Shown: in pieces, positions 50,938 to 59,005 of the stretch | Layout: each line of letters begins with the position of its first letter | How positions within the stretch are numbered: position 1 is the stretch's first letter | NCBI RefSeq assembly: GCF_028369105.1 | Contig: NZ_JAQNDO010000001.1 | Span: forward strand, 5,176,501-5,240,500 | Direction: 5' to 3' | From: Polyangium mundeleinium | GTDB taxonomy: Bacteria; Myxococcota_A; Polyangia; Polyangiales; Polyangiaceae | Length of the DNA: 64,000 nucleotides | Program-made: the position numbers and the translations under genes | Notes under the pieces: generated by a model | Database searches by the model: none | What the model saw: only the letters and a program-made list of their open reading frames with translations | Told to the model about the DNA's origin: nothing

Positions 50938-51717
50938 TCAGCCGAGCACTCTTCCCACGAAGAACGGCCCCATCTGGCTGATGAACTCGCTCGTTTGTCG
51001 TGTCTTTCGCATCCCCTGTACGATGTGCGAGAGCGGGTGCAGCTCCTTGCCCACGAGGCCGATCACGAATTCGTTGTCCCGCGCGTCGAGCCCGTGGCAG
51101 GCGAGCCGGATGTCGTGCGCCAGGTCCTTTGCTCCGTAGGCTTTTCCGATCGTCCCGTGCTCGCGCAGGATTGAGCCCTGCTCCCGCGGCTCGAGCTTCG
51201 CGAACGCCCCGCTCCGGCGCAGCGGATACCACACCGCCCACGGCCACGCCGGGTTCGCCACCGTCTCCGCGGGACGCCGGAGCAGCCAGTATTCGAGATC
51301 CTGCTCGTAGCCCGTCGAATACGTGCGCCCGAGCATGGTCATGTCCGGGCGAAGCGAAACTGCCGGCCCCGATTCCACGAGCGCAGGCCGCACCACCTCC
51401 ACGAACGCCCCGGGATCCTCGCTCCACGTCAGCAACCCGAAGCTGTGCGGATCGTTCACGTCCTCGTAGACGACTGCGCCCGCGCCCTTGCTCTTGATCG
51501 CGCTGCGGATTGCCTGCGCGTGCGTGCGCAGCTCGGACAGCTTCGAGAGCCCCGGCACCTGGTAGACCAGGAGCTGCATGAACAGCCGCCGATCCATCGT
51601 TTGCGGCTGCCCGTCCCGCGGTGCGCCGCGCTCGCTCACGTCGATCGAGGGGAGGTCTTCGCTGCCCTGGCCATGGCCGTGTCCGGCGGGCCGTCCGCCC
51701 GGAGTCGCTTCGCTCAT
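50938..51717 (-). CDS. Chlorite dismutase/HemQ-like heme protein
   Basis: A 259-residue member of the chlorite dismutase family. The C-terminal half holds the conserved core: YPLRRSGAFAKLEPREQGSILREHG, with His as the probable heme ligand, then DIRLACHGLDARDNEFVIGLVG, LSHIVQGMRKTRQTSEF and GPFFVGR. It lacks clear signs of a secreted chlorite-degrading enzyme, so a HemQ (coproheme decarboxylase)-like or other heme role is possible; active-site details do not settle this. The first 40 residues are His/Gly-rich and probably disordered. ATG 51717 is used. It is divergent from the PAS-STAS operon across 63 bp. Confidence 0.87.
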   Translation of the reverse strand: MSEATPGGRPAGHGHGQGSEDLPSIDVSERGAPRDGQPQTMDRRLFMQLLVYQVPGLSKLSELRTHAQAIRSAIKSKGAGAVVYEDVNDPHSFGLLTWSEDPGAFVEVVRPALVESGPAVSLRPDMTMLGRTYSTGYEQDLEYWLLRRPAETVANPAWPWAVWYPLRRSGAFAKLEPREQGSILREHGTIGKAYGAKDLAHDIRLACHGLDARDNEFVIGLVGKELHPLSHIVQGMRKTRQTSEFISQMGPFFVGRVLG

Positions 51718-51780
51718 GTTGCAAGGGCTACCTGCCTCGGTGGCAGGCTGCAAGGCCGGATCGGCCGCCGCGGCGGCACC

Positions 51781-53403
51781 ATGCTAGAAGCCGAAGATAT
51801 GGAGACGAGCACGCTCAAGGCGGCACTTCTCCCCGAGCGGGAGAACCTCATCGAGACCTTGATCGGCGAGATCCTCGAGGTGGCCCCGTTCTACAGCGCG
51901 TTTCCACGAAGCGCGCAGCTCGCCATGGCCGCCCGCTTGATCGACCTCTACCTCGACGCCCTCGACGAGGTGAAGCCCGAGGCGCTGCGCACCTATGGGC
52001 TCGAAGTCTTCACGCGCAGGCAGGAGCAAGGCGCGTCGCTCTTGGAGGTCCTTCACGGCATCTCCATCGGCCGCCGCACCGTGTCCCGCATCGCCTTGCG
52101 CAGCCTCCCTACAGCCGAGCTCGCCGGCGAGGTCATCATGCGCGCCGAGCTGGTCGCCGATGAGCTCGTGCGCACTGCCGTCGCCGTCTACGAGAAGCGC
52201 CGCGCCACCGAGCGCCGCGCCTTCGAGGCGCTCGAAGCGCGCTACCAGGACATCTACCAGCGCACCCCGGCCCTCATGCACTCGCTTGATCACGAGGGCC
52301 GCCTCACGACCGTGAGTGATCGCTGGCTCGAGTTCCTCGGCTACACCCGCGACGAGGTCCTCGGCCGCCGCTCGATCGAGTTTGTCACCGAGGAGACGCG
52401 CAAGCGCGCCCTTGCCGAGCACTTCCCGCGGCTCCGGCGCGAGGGGCGCGTCGACGGCGCCGACGCCCAGTTCGTCAAGAAGACGGGCGAGGTCATCGAC
52501 GCCCGCCTGTCGAGCGTCGTCGTGCGCGACGAGCGCGGCGAGATCCAGCAGATCCTCGCGGTCTTCGAGGACGTCACGGCCGAGGTTCAGGCCATGCGGG
52601 CGCTGCGCGAGAGCGAGGAGCGATGGCGTGGGCTCACCGAGCTCGCTCCGCTCCCGCTCGCCGTGCACAAGGGCGGCGTGTTTCTTTGGGTCAACGAGGC
52701 CCTCTCGCGCCTCCTCGGCGTGCCGCGCGACGAGCTCGTCGGGATGAACGTCATGCGCATCGTGCACCCCGACGATCACGCGCTCCTCCTCGATCGCCTG
52801 CGAAAGAGCAAAGACGGCCGCATCGCGCTCCCGCCGATCGAAGAGCGGTACCTCCATGCGGACGGCACTGTCATCTACGCGGACGTCGCCGCGCGGCCCA
52901 TCCTCTTCGAGGGCGAGGAGGCCACGCAGATTGCGGTCGTCGACGTGACGGCGCGCAAGCACGCGGAGGACGTGCAGCGGCAGAACGAGGCCCAGGCGCG
53001 CCTCATCCAGGCCCAGGACGAGACCCTCCGCGCGCTCTCCACGCCGCTCATCCCCATCGGCGAAGGCATCCTCGTCACGCCGCTCATCGGCCGCATCACG
53101 GGCGATCGCGCCGCGGGCATCCTGGAGACGATCGCGGCGGGCGTGGTCGCCCAGGGCGCGCGTGTGGCCATCGTGGACGTCACGGGCGTCCCCGAGGCCG
53201 ACGTGTCCGTCGCCGAAGCGCTCGTCCGGGTCGCGCAGGCCATCCGCCTCCTCGGCGCCGACGTCGTCATCACGGGCATCCAGCCCTCGATCGCCCGCAC
53301 GCTCGTCGACCTCGGCGCCGATCTCGGCAGCCTGGCGACGCGCGCCACCCTCCGCGATGGTATCACCTACGCCCTCCGGCACTCGCCGCGGCGGCGCCTA
53401 TGA
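51781..53403 (+). CDS. RsbR-like PAS-PAS-STAS protein, second paralogue
   Basis: A 540-residue stressosome-type regulator. Residues 1-150 are helical and resemble an RsbR-type N-terminal domain (LLPERENLIETLIGEILEV, LDLYLDALDEVKPEAL; four-helix). PAS domain 1 spans about residues 155-285 and PAS domain 2 about 290-410 (LGYTRDEVLGRRSIEF, GVPRDELVGMNVMRIVHPDDH). The C-terminal STAS domain spans about 420-535 (LRALSTPLIPIGEGILVTPL, IVDVTGVPEADVSVAEAL). The position of the RsbR phospho-Thr is Val. Its STAS is close to that of the protein at 46195-47478, so they are paralogues. The stop overlaps srkA by 4 bp (ATGA). Confidence 0.9.
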   Translation: MLEAEDMETSTLKAALLPERENLIETLIGEILEVAPFYSAFPRSAQLAMAARLIDLYLDALDEVKPEALRTYGLEVFTRRQEQGASLLEVLHGISIGRRTVSRIALRSLPTAELAGEVIMRAELVADELVRTAVAVYEKRRATERRAFEALEARYQDIYQRTPALMHSLDHEGRLTTVSDRWLEFLGYTRDEVLGRRSIEFVTEETRKRALAEHFPRLRREGRVDGADAQFVKKTGEVIDARLSSVVVRDERGEIQQILAVFEDVTAEVQAMRALRESEERWRGLTELAPLPLAVHKGGVFLWVNEALSRLLGVPRDELVGMNVMRIVHPDDHALLLDRLRKSKDGRIALPPIEERYLHADGTVIYADVAARPILFEGEEATQIAVVDVTARKHAEDVQRQNEAQARLIQAQDETLRALSTPLIPIGEGILVTPLIGRITGDRAAGILETIAAGVVAQGARVAIVDVTGVPEADVSVAEALVRVAQAIRLLGADVVITGIQPSIARTLVDLGADLGSLATRATLRDGITYALRHSPRRRL

Positions 53404-54380
53404 ACACGACCGACCTCTTCCTCTCGCTCACACCCCACAAAGTCCTCGAAGCCGTCGAGGATGCGGGCTTCCCCGTGAACCCGCTCTGCTACCCGCTGAA
53501 CTCGTTCGAGAACCGCGTCTACGAGGTCGAGCTCGAAGACCGCTCCCGGCTCGTCGCGAAGTTCTATCGGCCGGGCCGCTGGAGCCCCGAGCAGATCCTC
53601 GAAGAGCACCTCTTCCTCGCGGATCTCGCCGAGGCCGAGGTCCCGGTGTGCCTCCCTCGAACGCTGCGCGGCGGCGGCACCCTCGGCACGATCGACGGCA
53701 TCTCCTATTGCCTCTTCCCGCGCATGGGCGGCCGCGCCCCGGACGAACCTGACACCGACCTCCTCGAGCGCCTCGGCATGCTCGCCGCGCGGATCCACAA
53801 CGTCGGCGCTGCGCGGCCGGCTGCGCATCGCGTCCGCCTCGACGCGGACGCGTTCGTCCGGCAGAACGTCGCCTTCCTCCGCGACAAGGGCTCGATCCCG
53901 GCGCGCCTCCTCGCGCGGTACGAGCGCGCCGCGCGCACGATCGCGGACTTCGTCGACGAGGGCATCCAAGGCACGGCCGTCCACCGCATTCACGGCGACC
54001 TGCACCTCGGGAACCTGCTCCTGCGCGACGGCGTGCTCTCCGTCGTCGATTTCGACGACATGGTCGTGGGCCCGGCCGTGCAGGATCTCTGGTTGCTCCT
54101 GCCCGGCGAGGGCGTCGAGGCGCGCATCGCCCTCGAAAGCTTCCTCGAAGGGTACGAGGTCCTCCGCGCATTTGATCGCAAGAGCTTGCGCCTCGCGACG
54201 CCGCTCCGTGGCCTGCGCCGCGTCCATTATGCGGCCTGGATCGCCCGCCGCTTCCACGACCCCATCTTCCCGCGCACGTTCCCCCATTTCGGCACCGAGG
54301 CGTACTGGGAGGAGGAGACGCGGGATCTCGAGCAGATCGTTCAAATGATCACCCAGGAGCGCGGGGGCTTCGAGGCATGA
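53400..54380 (+). CDS. srkA: SrkA/YihE-like stress response kinase
   Basis: A 326-residue APH-fold kinase of the SrkA (YihE) family. In E. coli this is a Ser/Thr kinase that protects cells from stress-induced death. Matching motifs are NSFENRVYEVELED and RLVAKFYRPGRWS (with the ATP-binding Lys), EEHLFLADLAEAEVPV, catalytic HGDLHLGNLL and metal-binding VVDFDDM, then GPAVQDLWLLLPG. It overlaps the upstream PAS-STAS gene and the downstream exonuclease gene by 4 bp each (ATGA), so the three form one tightly coupled operon. That places SrkA under probable stressosome-type control, which is inference. Confidence 0.93.
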   Translation: MNTTDLFLSLTPHKVLEAVEDAGFPVNPLCYPLNSFENRVYEVELEDRSRLVAKFYRPGRWSPEQILEEHLFLADLAEAEVPVCLPRTLRGGGTLGTIDGISYCLFPRMGGRAPDEPDTDLLERLGMLAARIHNVGAARPAAHRVRLDADAFVRQNVAFLRDKGSIPARLLARYERAARTIADFVDEGIQGTAVHRIHGDLHLGNLLLRDGVLSVVDFDDMVVGPAVQDLWLLLPGEGVEARIALESFLEGYEVLRAFDRKSLRLATPLRGLRRVHYAAWIARRFHDPIFPRTFPHFGTEAYWEEETRDLEQIVQMITQERGGFEA

Positions 54381-55177
54381 CCACGTACGTCGTCTTCGAT
54401 TTCGAGGCCATCCTCGACGCGGGCAACCCGCTCCCCGAGGGCGCCGATCCGGATCGTGTACCCGCTGTCTCCCACCTCGCGATCGTCTCCGGCGCCACCC
54501 TGGCCATCGTCGTCGAGGACGAAGGGGTCCGCGTCTTCCCGCCGCGCCTGCTCGGCGGGCCGAATGGCGGCGACGAACCGGCGATCGTCCGTGATTTCGT
54601 CAAACGTGTCGGCGACAAGCGTCCCGTGCTCGTCTCGTGGAATGGCCGCGGCTTCGACCTGCCGCTCGTCCTCGCCCGCGCGATCCGCCACGGCGTCGTC
54701 GCGCCCTGGCTCTGGAACCGCGACTTTGAAGATCGTTATCGCGGGCAAAACCACCTCGATCTCCAGGACGCCGTCAGCATGCGCGGCGCCGGCCGCGCCT
54801 CGCGCATGGCCTCCTTCGCGTGCCTCTGCGGCTGGCCTGGCAAGATCGGCGTCGACGGCTCCGACGTCGAGGGCCTATGGGCGAGCGGCGAGGAGGGGCG
54901 CGAGGCCGTGCGCCGCTACAACCTCGCCGACGTCGCCTCCGAGGCCGCGATCCTTTTGCGCCTCCTCGTTTGCCGTGGCGATCTCTCGCTCCACGAATAC
55001 CGCGACGCCGCCCGCGCGCTGCTCGCGCACGTCGACGGGGACGAACGCCTCGCCGTCCTGCGCCCCGCGATCAACCGTGAGATTTTCCTGCTTGCCGCCG
55101 CCGATGCTGCGGAAGGCGAGGGGCCGCGCGAGAGCCCGACTCCGGAAGGCGAGCCGGCCGCTCACGCCTTCCGATAA
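54377..55177 (+). CDS. Predicted PolB-like 3'-5' exonuclease
   Basis: A 266-residue protein of the DnaQ-like/PolB-like exonuclease fold. The Exo I acidic pair is in VVFDFEAI, the Exo II region reads VLVSWNGRGFDLPLV, a further conserved stretch is HLDLQDAVSM, and the Exo III-type Asp is in RRYNLADVASEAAILLRL. It matches the predicted 3'-5' exonucleases related to PolB. It starts with ATG in a 4-bp overlap with srkA. The last 16 bp overlap the convergent peptide transporter gene. A nuclease in a stress operon suggests nucleic-acid repair or decay during stress. Confidence 0.82.
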   Translation: MTTYVVFDFEAILDAGNPLPEGADPDRVPAVSHLAIVSGATLAIVVEDEGVRVFPPRLLGGPNGGDEPAIVRDFVKRVGDKRPVLVSWNGRGFDLPLVLARAIRHGVVAPWLWNRDFEDRYRGQNHLDLQDAVSMRGAGRASRMASFACLCGWPGKIGVDGSDVEGLWASGEEGREAVRRYNLADVASEAAILLRLLVCRGDLSLHEYRDAARALLAHVDGDERLAVLRPAINREIFLLAAADAAEGEGPRESPTPEGEPAAHAFR

Positions 55178-56733
55178 TGCTCGACGCTCTTGTACCGCAT
55201 CGCATACGCGCCGAACGCGAACGCGAACACGAACGCGAAGCCCGCGAAGAAGAACATCTGGAACGCCGTCGTCGATAGACCCGTTGCTTCCGAGATGGCG
55301 CTCGTGAGCCGCTCGTTCTTCATGCCGGCGTTCACGAGTAGCACCCATAACCCGCCGACCGTGACCGAGAGCGACCAGAAGCTCATCAGCGTGCCCTTCA
55401 TCTTCGCCGGTGCCTGGCTATAAGCGAATTCGAGGCCCGTCGTCGAGACGAGGACCTCGCCGATCGTGAGGATCGTGTACGGCACGAGTTGCCAGAGGAT
55501 CGAGACCTTCTCCCCCGCGTCGATCCAGCGCTGGAGCACGCCGATCACGATCCACGAGACGCCCGCGATCGCGATGCCCGCCGTCATGCGCCGGAGCTGC
55601 GTCGGATTCGCCCCGATCTTCCGGAGCAGCGGATACACGACGGCATTGTTGAACGGAATGAGCAGCATCACGAGCAGCGGGTTCACCGCCTGCATCTGCG
55701 ACGCCGTCTCCAGAATGCTCCACCCGGGCAGCACCATCGCCTTGCCCTGGATGATCCACGTCGAGGCTTTTTGATCGAAGAGCGACCAGAACGGCGTCAC
55801 CAGCGCGAAGACCACGAGCACCTTCATCACCGAGCGCACGCCCTCGACGTCCTCGTCCGGGTGCGTCCCGCGCGCCGCTTCGAGCGAGAGCATCACGCCC
55901 GGGCCCGCGAGCACGAGGAAGACCACGAGCGCGAGGCAAAACGAAGCGACGAACCCGAGCGTCGGAATGAGGAAGAAGGAGCCGACGAACCCGAGCGCGC
56001 CGAGGACCGCGAGCACGCGCCCCGCCCCGCGGCCCTTTTGCAGCGCCGTCCACGCGATGCTGCCGAAGGAATGGGGATCGGCGGGGGAGGGGGGGACGAC
56101 GACGTAGTTCTTGCGCCCCATCCAGAAGATGAGCGTCGCGATGAACATCAGGATGCCCGGGATCCCGAACGCGATGGCCGGCCCCCAGTGCTTGAGGGCC
56201 CTCGGCATGAGCTGCGATGCGAAAAACGAGCCGAAGTTGATCACCCAGTAAAACGCCTCGAACACCACGCGCGCCAGGTGCTTGTTCGACTGGTCGAACT
56301 GGTCGCCGACGAACGACGACACGCACGGCTTGATCCCGCCCGAGCCGAGCGCGATCAGGAAGAGGCCCGCGTAAAACCCCGTCTTGTTCCCCTCGAAGAC
56401 CGCGAGGCAGCCGTGCCCCACGCAGTAGAGGAGCGAGAGCCAGAAAATCGTGCGGTATTTGCCGAGGAAGCGATCCGAGATCCACCCGCCGAGCAGCGGG
56501 AAGAAATAGACGCCCATCACGAAGATGTGGAAGACCTCCTTCGCGGCCCCCGCCCGATCCTTCTCCACGAGGTCGAGCAAGAGATACCCGATCAGGAAAT
56601 CCGTGAGGATGTTCCGCATCCCGTAGAAGCTGAAGCGCTCGCACGCCTCATTTCCGATGATGGACGGGATCGACTTCGGGTATTTGCCGTTTTGGGTGGT
56701 GATCCGGGGCTCTTCCGAAACTTCGGTCGTCAT
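55162..56733 (-). CDS. POT family proton-coupled oligopeptide transporter
   Basis: A 523-residue major-facilitator protein of the POT/PTR2 family (proton-driven di/tripeptide uptake). ATG 56733 starts a short cytoplasmic tail followed by the diagnostic first helix GNEACERFSFYGMRNILTDF, which contains the E-x-F-x-Y signature. GGWISDRFLGKYRTI, SGGIKPCVSSFVGDQF and, near the C-terminus, VSTTGLEFAYSQAPAKMKG follow; about 12 helices are visible. The ATG overlaps the stop of the adenylate cyclase gene (ATGA), so the two are coupled. Confidence 0.93.
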   Translation of the reverse strand: MTTEVSEEPRITTQNGKYPKSIPSIIGNEACERFSFYGMRNILTDFLIGYLLLDLVEKDRAGAAKEVFHIFVMGVYFFPLLGGWISDRFLGKYRTIFWLSLLYCVGHGCLAVFEGNKTGFYAGLFLIALGSGGIKPCVSSFVGDQFDQSNKHLARVVFEAFYWVINFGSFFASQLMPRALKHWGPAIAFGIPGILMFIATLIFWMGRKNYVVVPPSPADPHSFGSIAWTALQKGRGAGRVLAVLGALGFVGSFFLIPTLGFVASFCLALVVFLVLAGPGVMLSLEAARGTHPDEDVEGVRSVMKVLVVFALVTPFWSLFDQKASTWIIQGKAMVLPGWSILETASQMQAVNPLLVMLLIPFNNAVVYPLLRKIGANPTQLRRMTAGIAIAGVSWIVIGVLQRWIDAGEKVSILWQLVPYTILTIGEVLVSTTGLEFAYSQAPAKMKGTLMSFWSLSVTVGGLWVLLVNAGMKNERLTSAISEATGLSTTAFQMFFFAGFAFVFAFAFGAYAMRYKSVEHYRKA

Positions 56734-58115
56734 CGTGCGCGGCGTGCATCCTTCCGGGGATCGCCGCCCGAGACAAGCACATTCGATTGCAGCGCGCGGT
56801 AGCGCTCCCAGAACACGTCGTTCGGCTCGACGCCCTGTTCGTCCCGGCTGAGCGCCGGCAGGATGCGCTCCAGGAAATACATGTCGAGCTCGCCCTTGCC
56901 CTTGACCGACACCGCCCCGCGCGCCGTGAGCTCGAAAAAGTCCTTCACCCGGTCGTACGTCATGCGCGAGACGTTGATGCGCCAAAGCTCCCCCGACGAC
57001 TCCATGCGGCTCGCCGTGTTCACCGTGTCGCCCCACACGTCGTAGGCAAACTTCTTCGAGCCGACCATGCCAGCCATGACCGGCCCCGAGTGCACGCCGA
57101 TACGCACGCCCTGGAAACACGCGTCATGACCCTCGACGTCGCGCCGGATCCGGAGCGCAAACAGGCAAGCATCAACGGCGTGCGTTCGTGTCGGCGCCGG
57201 CAGTCCCGCCGCGGCCATGTACGCGTCGCCGATGGTCTTCAGCTTCTCCACGCCCGAGCGATCCGCGATCGCGTCGAAGCGGCAGAAATACGCGTCGAGC
57301 GTGGCGACGAGCGCCTCGGGCGGCATCGTCGCGGCCTTCGCCGTGAAGCCCACGAAATCGGCGAATACGATGGTCGCCTCCTCGTGGAAGACAGGCTTGA
57401 CCGAGCCCTCGCGCGCAAGCTCGCCGGCGATGGGCGCGGGCAGGATGTTGCAGAGCAGCGAGTCGATCTTCGCCTTGTCCCGCGCGATCTCCTCGGATTG
57501 ATGCTGGATCGTGCTCCCCTTGGTCCAGCCTTGCCGCCGCAGCCGGTCGCTGAGGTGCACGAAGACCCCGGAGACGAGGACCGCGGCGCTGAGGTCCTGG
57601 AGCGCGTAGTTGCGCTCGGGCCCGTCGAAGTCCATGCCCGCGAGTTTGCCCGTCACCCAGAAGACGAGAATCGCCGCGCCGAGCATGCCCCACGCATACC
57701 GTCGCCGCAGCGGCGCGAGCGGCACGAGCATGAGGACGAACAAGAACCCGCCGAGGTAAGGGCTTTTGCCGCTGGTCAGCCCCGTGATGAGCCCCGTCGC
57801 GCACTCGAGGCTCAAGCAGAGCGCGAAGAGCGCGCGGCTCGCATGGCGCGGCGCCGAAGGGAAGAGCGAAAAGAGGATCGCCAGGGCCCCCGCCATGGTG
57901 AGGCTGAGGCGCAGGAGGAAGAGCGAAGGGATCTCGGGGTGGAGCGCCTCGTCGAGCCGCAAGTACGGCAGCCAAGCGAGCGCGCAGATGAGCCCCGAGA
58001 CCCGCAGGATCTTCCACGACTGAAAGGCAAGCTCGGCGTCGAACGACTCCGGGTAGCCGCCCTGGCGCTCCCCCGCGCCGAAGAGCCACACGAGGGCTTT
58101 CTCCGCGCCCGCCAT
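56730..58115 (-). CDS. Membrane-bound class III adenylate cyclase
   Basis: A 461-residue enzyme making cAMP. The N-terminal 200 residues carry about six membrane helices (ILRVSGLICALAWLPYL, LSLTMAGALAILFSLFP, YAWGMLGAAILVFWV). A short signalling helix follows, then the cyclase domain from about residue 250. Metal Asp residues are in VFADFVGFT and KTIGDAY, the purine-binding Lys is in EKLKTIG with Asp in AYDVWGDTVN (ATP rather than GTP), and the Asn/Arg pair is in NTASRME. All catalytic residues are present. It is followed with a 4-bp overlap by the peptide transporter gene. Confidence 0.93.
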   Translation of the reverse strand: MAGAEKALVWLFGAGERQGGYPESFDAELAFQSWKILRVSGLICALAWLPYLRLDEALHPEIPSLFLLRLSLTMAGALAILFSLFPSAPRHASRALFALCLSLECATGLITGLTSGKSPYLGGFLFVLMLVPLAPLRRRYAWGMLGAAILVFWVTGKLAGMDFDGPERNYALQDLSAAVLVSGVFVHLSDRLRRQGWTKGSTIQHQSEEIARDKAKIDSLLCNILPAPIAGELAREGSVKPVFHEEATIVFADFVGFTAKAATMPPEALVATLDAYFCRFDAIADRSGVEKLKTIGDAYMAAAGLPAPTRTHAVDACLFALRIRRDVEGHDACFQGVRIGVHSGPVMAGMVGSKKFAYDVWGDTVNTASRMESSGELWRINVSRMTYDRVKDFFELTARGAVSVKGKGELDMYFLERILPALSRDEQGVEPNDVFWERYRALQSNVLVSGGDPRKDARRAR

Positions 58116-58183
58116 GCCTCGACCCTAGCAAGCCGAAGGCCGCCTCCGCAACGACGTTCGTACAGGAGAAAATTACATCCGCC

Positions 58184-58891
58184 TCAGCGGAGGTCGAACA
58201 CGAGCTTTCCGATCTTTCGGCCCGTCCCGCTGAACTTGATCTTCTGGATGATCTTCACCATGCAATCGACGACCTCCTCGCCTTTCTCGTTTGGCGGGGC
58301 AATCCCCACGGCGATCGGCCGTCCATCGACACGCAGGTACGTCGTGACCCCGAAGACCGTGCCCCAGGTGCCACGCTTGCGGCATTTCGTGGTCTCCTTG
58401 GCGGCGAGCGCGATGGCCATCTTGTGCTTCGCCGGATCGAGATCCTTCGGCGCCTGGGAAGGATCGAGGTCGAACGATTTCTCCGCGAGCCCATCGCCGC
58501 CGACGGGCAAGGGCCAGCTCTTCGCGCGGGCCGCGTCGAGCAGGCATTTTTCGGTGTCCCGATCGCCGAGCGTGGTCTCGCCGAGGTACACCCACTTCAC
58601 CACGCCCTGCGGATCGATGCGGAGCTTCATCTTGAAATGCCCGCCGAGCGCGCTCACCTTCGCAGCGCCCTTGGCAAAACAAGACTGAATCGAGTCCTGC
58701 ATCTTGCCGAACGAGCGCTCCACGGCCTCCTCGTTGAGGCCCCCGATCTCCGATTGCGCCTGCGCCGCGGGGCGTGGCGCCTCGGCGCGCGTCTCCACGG
58801 GCGCGGCCGCCTTCGGGGGCGGAGGCGGTTCGGCCGCGCAGGCGACGAGGAGCGCAGCGGAGGCGGCGAAGGCGAGGCGCGACGGTGCCAC
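58184..58891 (-). CDS. Lipoprotein with AgmX/PglI C-terminal-like domain
   Basis: A 235-residue lipoprotein; GTG 58891 gives a signal ending in AALLVAC. A Pro/Ala linker follows. Residues of about 50-140 (EEAVERSFGKMQDSIQSCFAKG, GHFKMKLRIDPQGVVKWVYLGETTLGD, KCLLDAARAKSWPLP) match the pattern of the AgmX/PglI C-terminal domain. There, two Cys flank a TonB-like beta structure, and it is common in myxobacterial gliding and envelope proteins. The second half has a further Cys pair and is not recognised. The much longer open frame upstream is antisense to the DUF4403 gene and is rejected. Confidence 0.75.
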   Translation of the reverse strand: MAPSRLAFAASAALLVACAAEPPPPPKAAAPVETRAEAPRPAAQAQSEIGGLNEEAVERSFGKMQDSIQSCFAKGAAKVSALGGHFKMKLRIDPQGVVKWVYLGETTLGDRDTEKCLLDAARAKSWPLPVGGDGLAEKSFDLDPSQAPKDLDPAKHKMAIALAAKETTKCRKRGTWGTVFGVTTYLRVDGRPIAVGIAPPNEKGEEVVDCMVKIIQKIKFSGTGRKIGKLVFDLR

Positions 58892-59005
58892 GCGATCGGC
58901 CCTACCATGACGGACGCGGGCCGGAAATACCCGCCGCGAGGTGTTCGTTCCTGCCGCTCGATGGAGTTGACACGCGCGTCCCGTCCGTCTTCTTTTGCAC
59001 CCACC

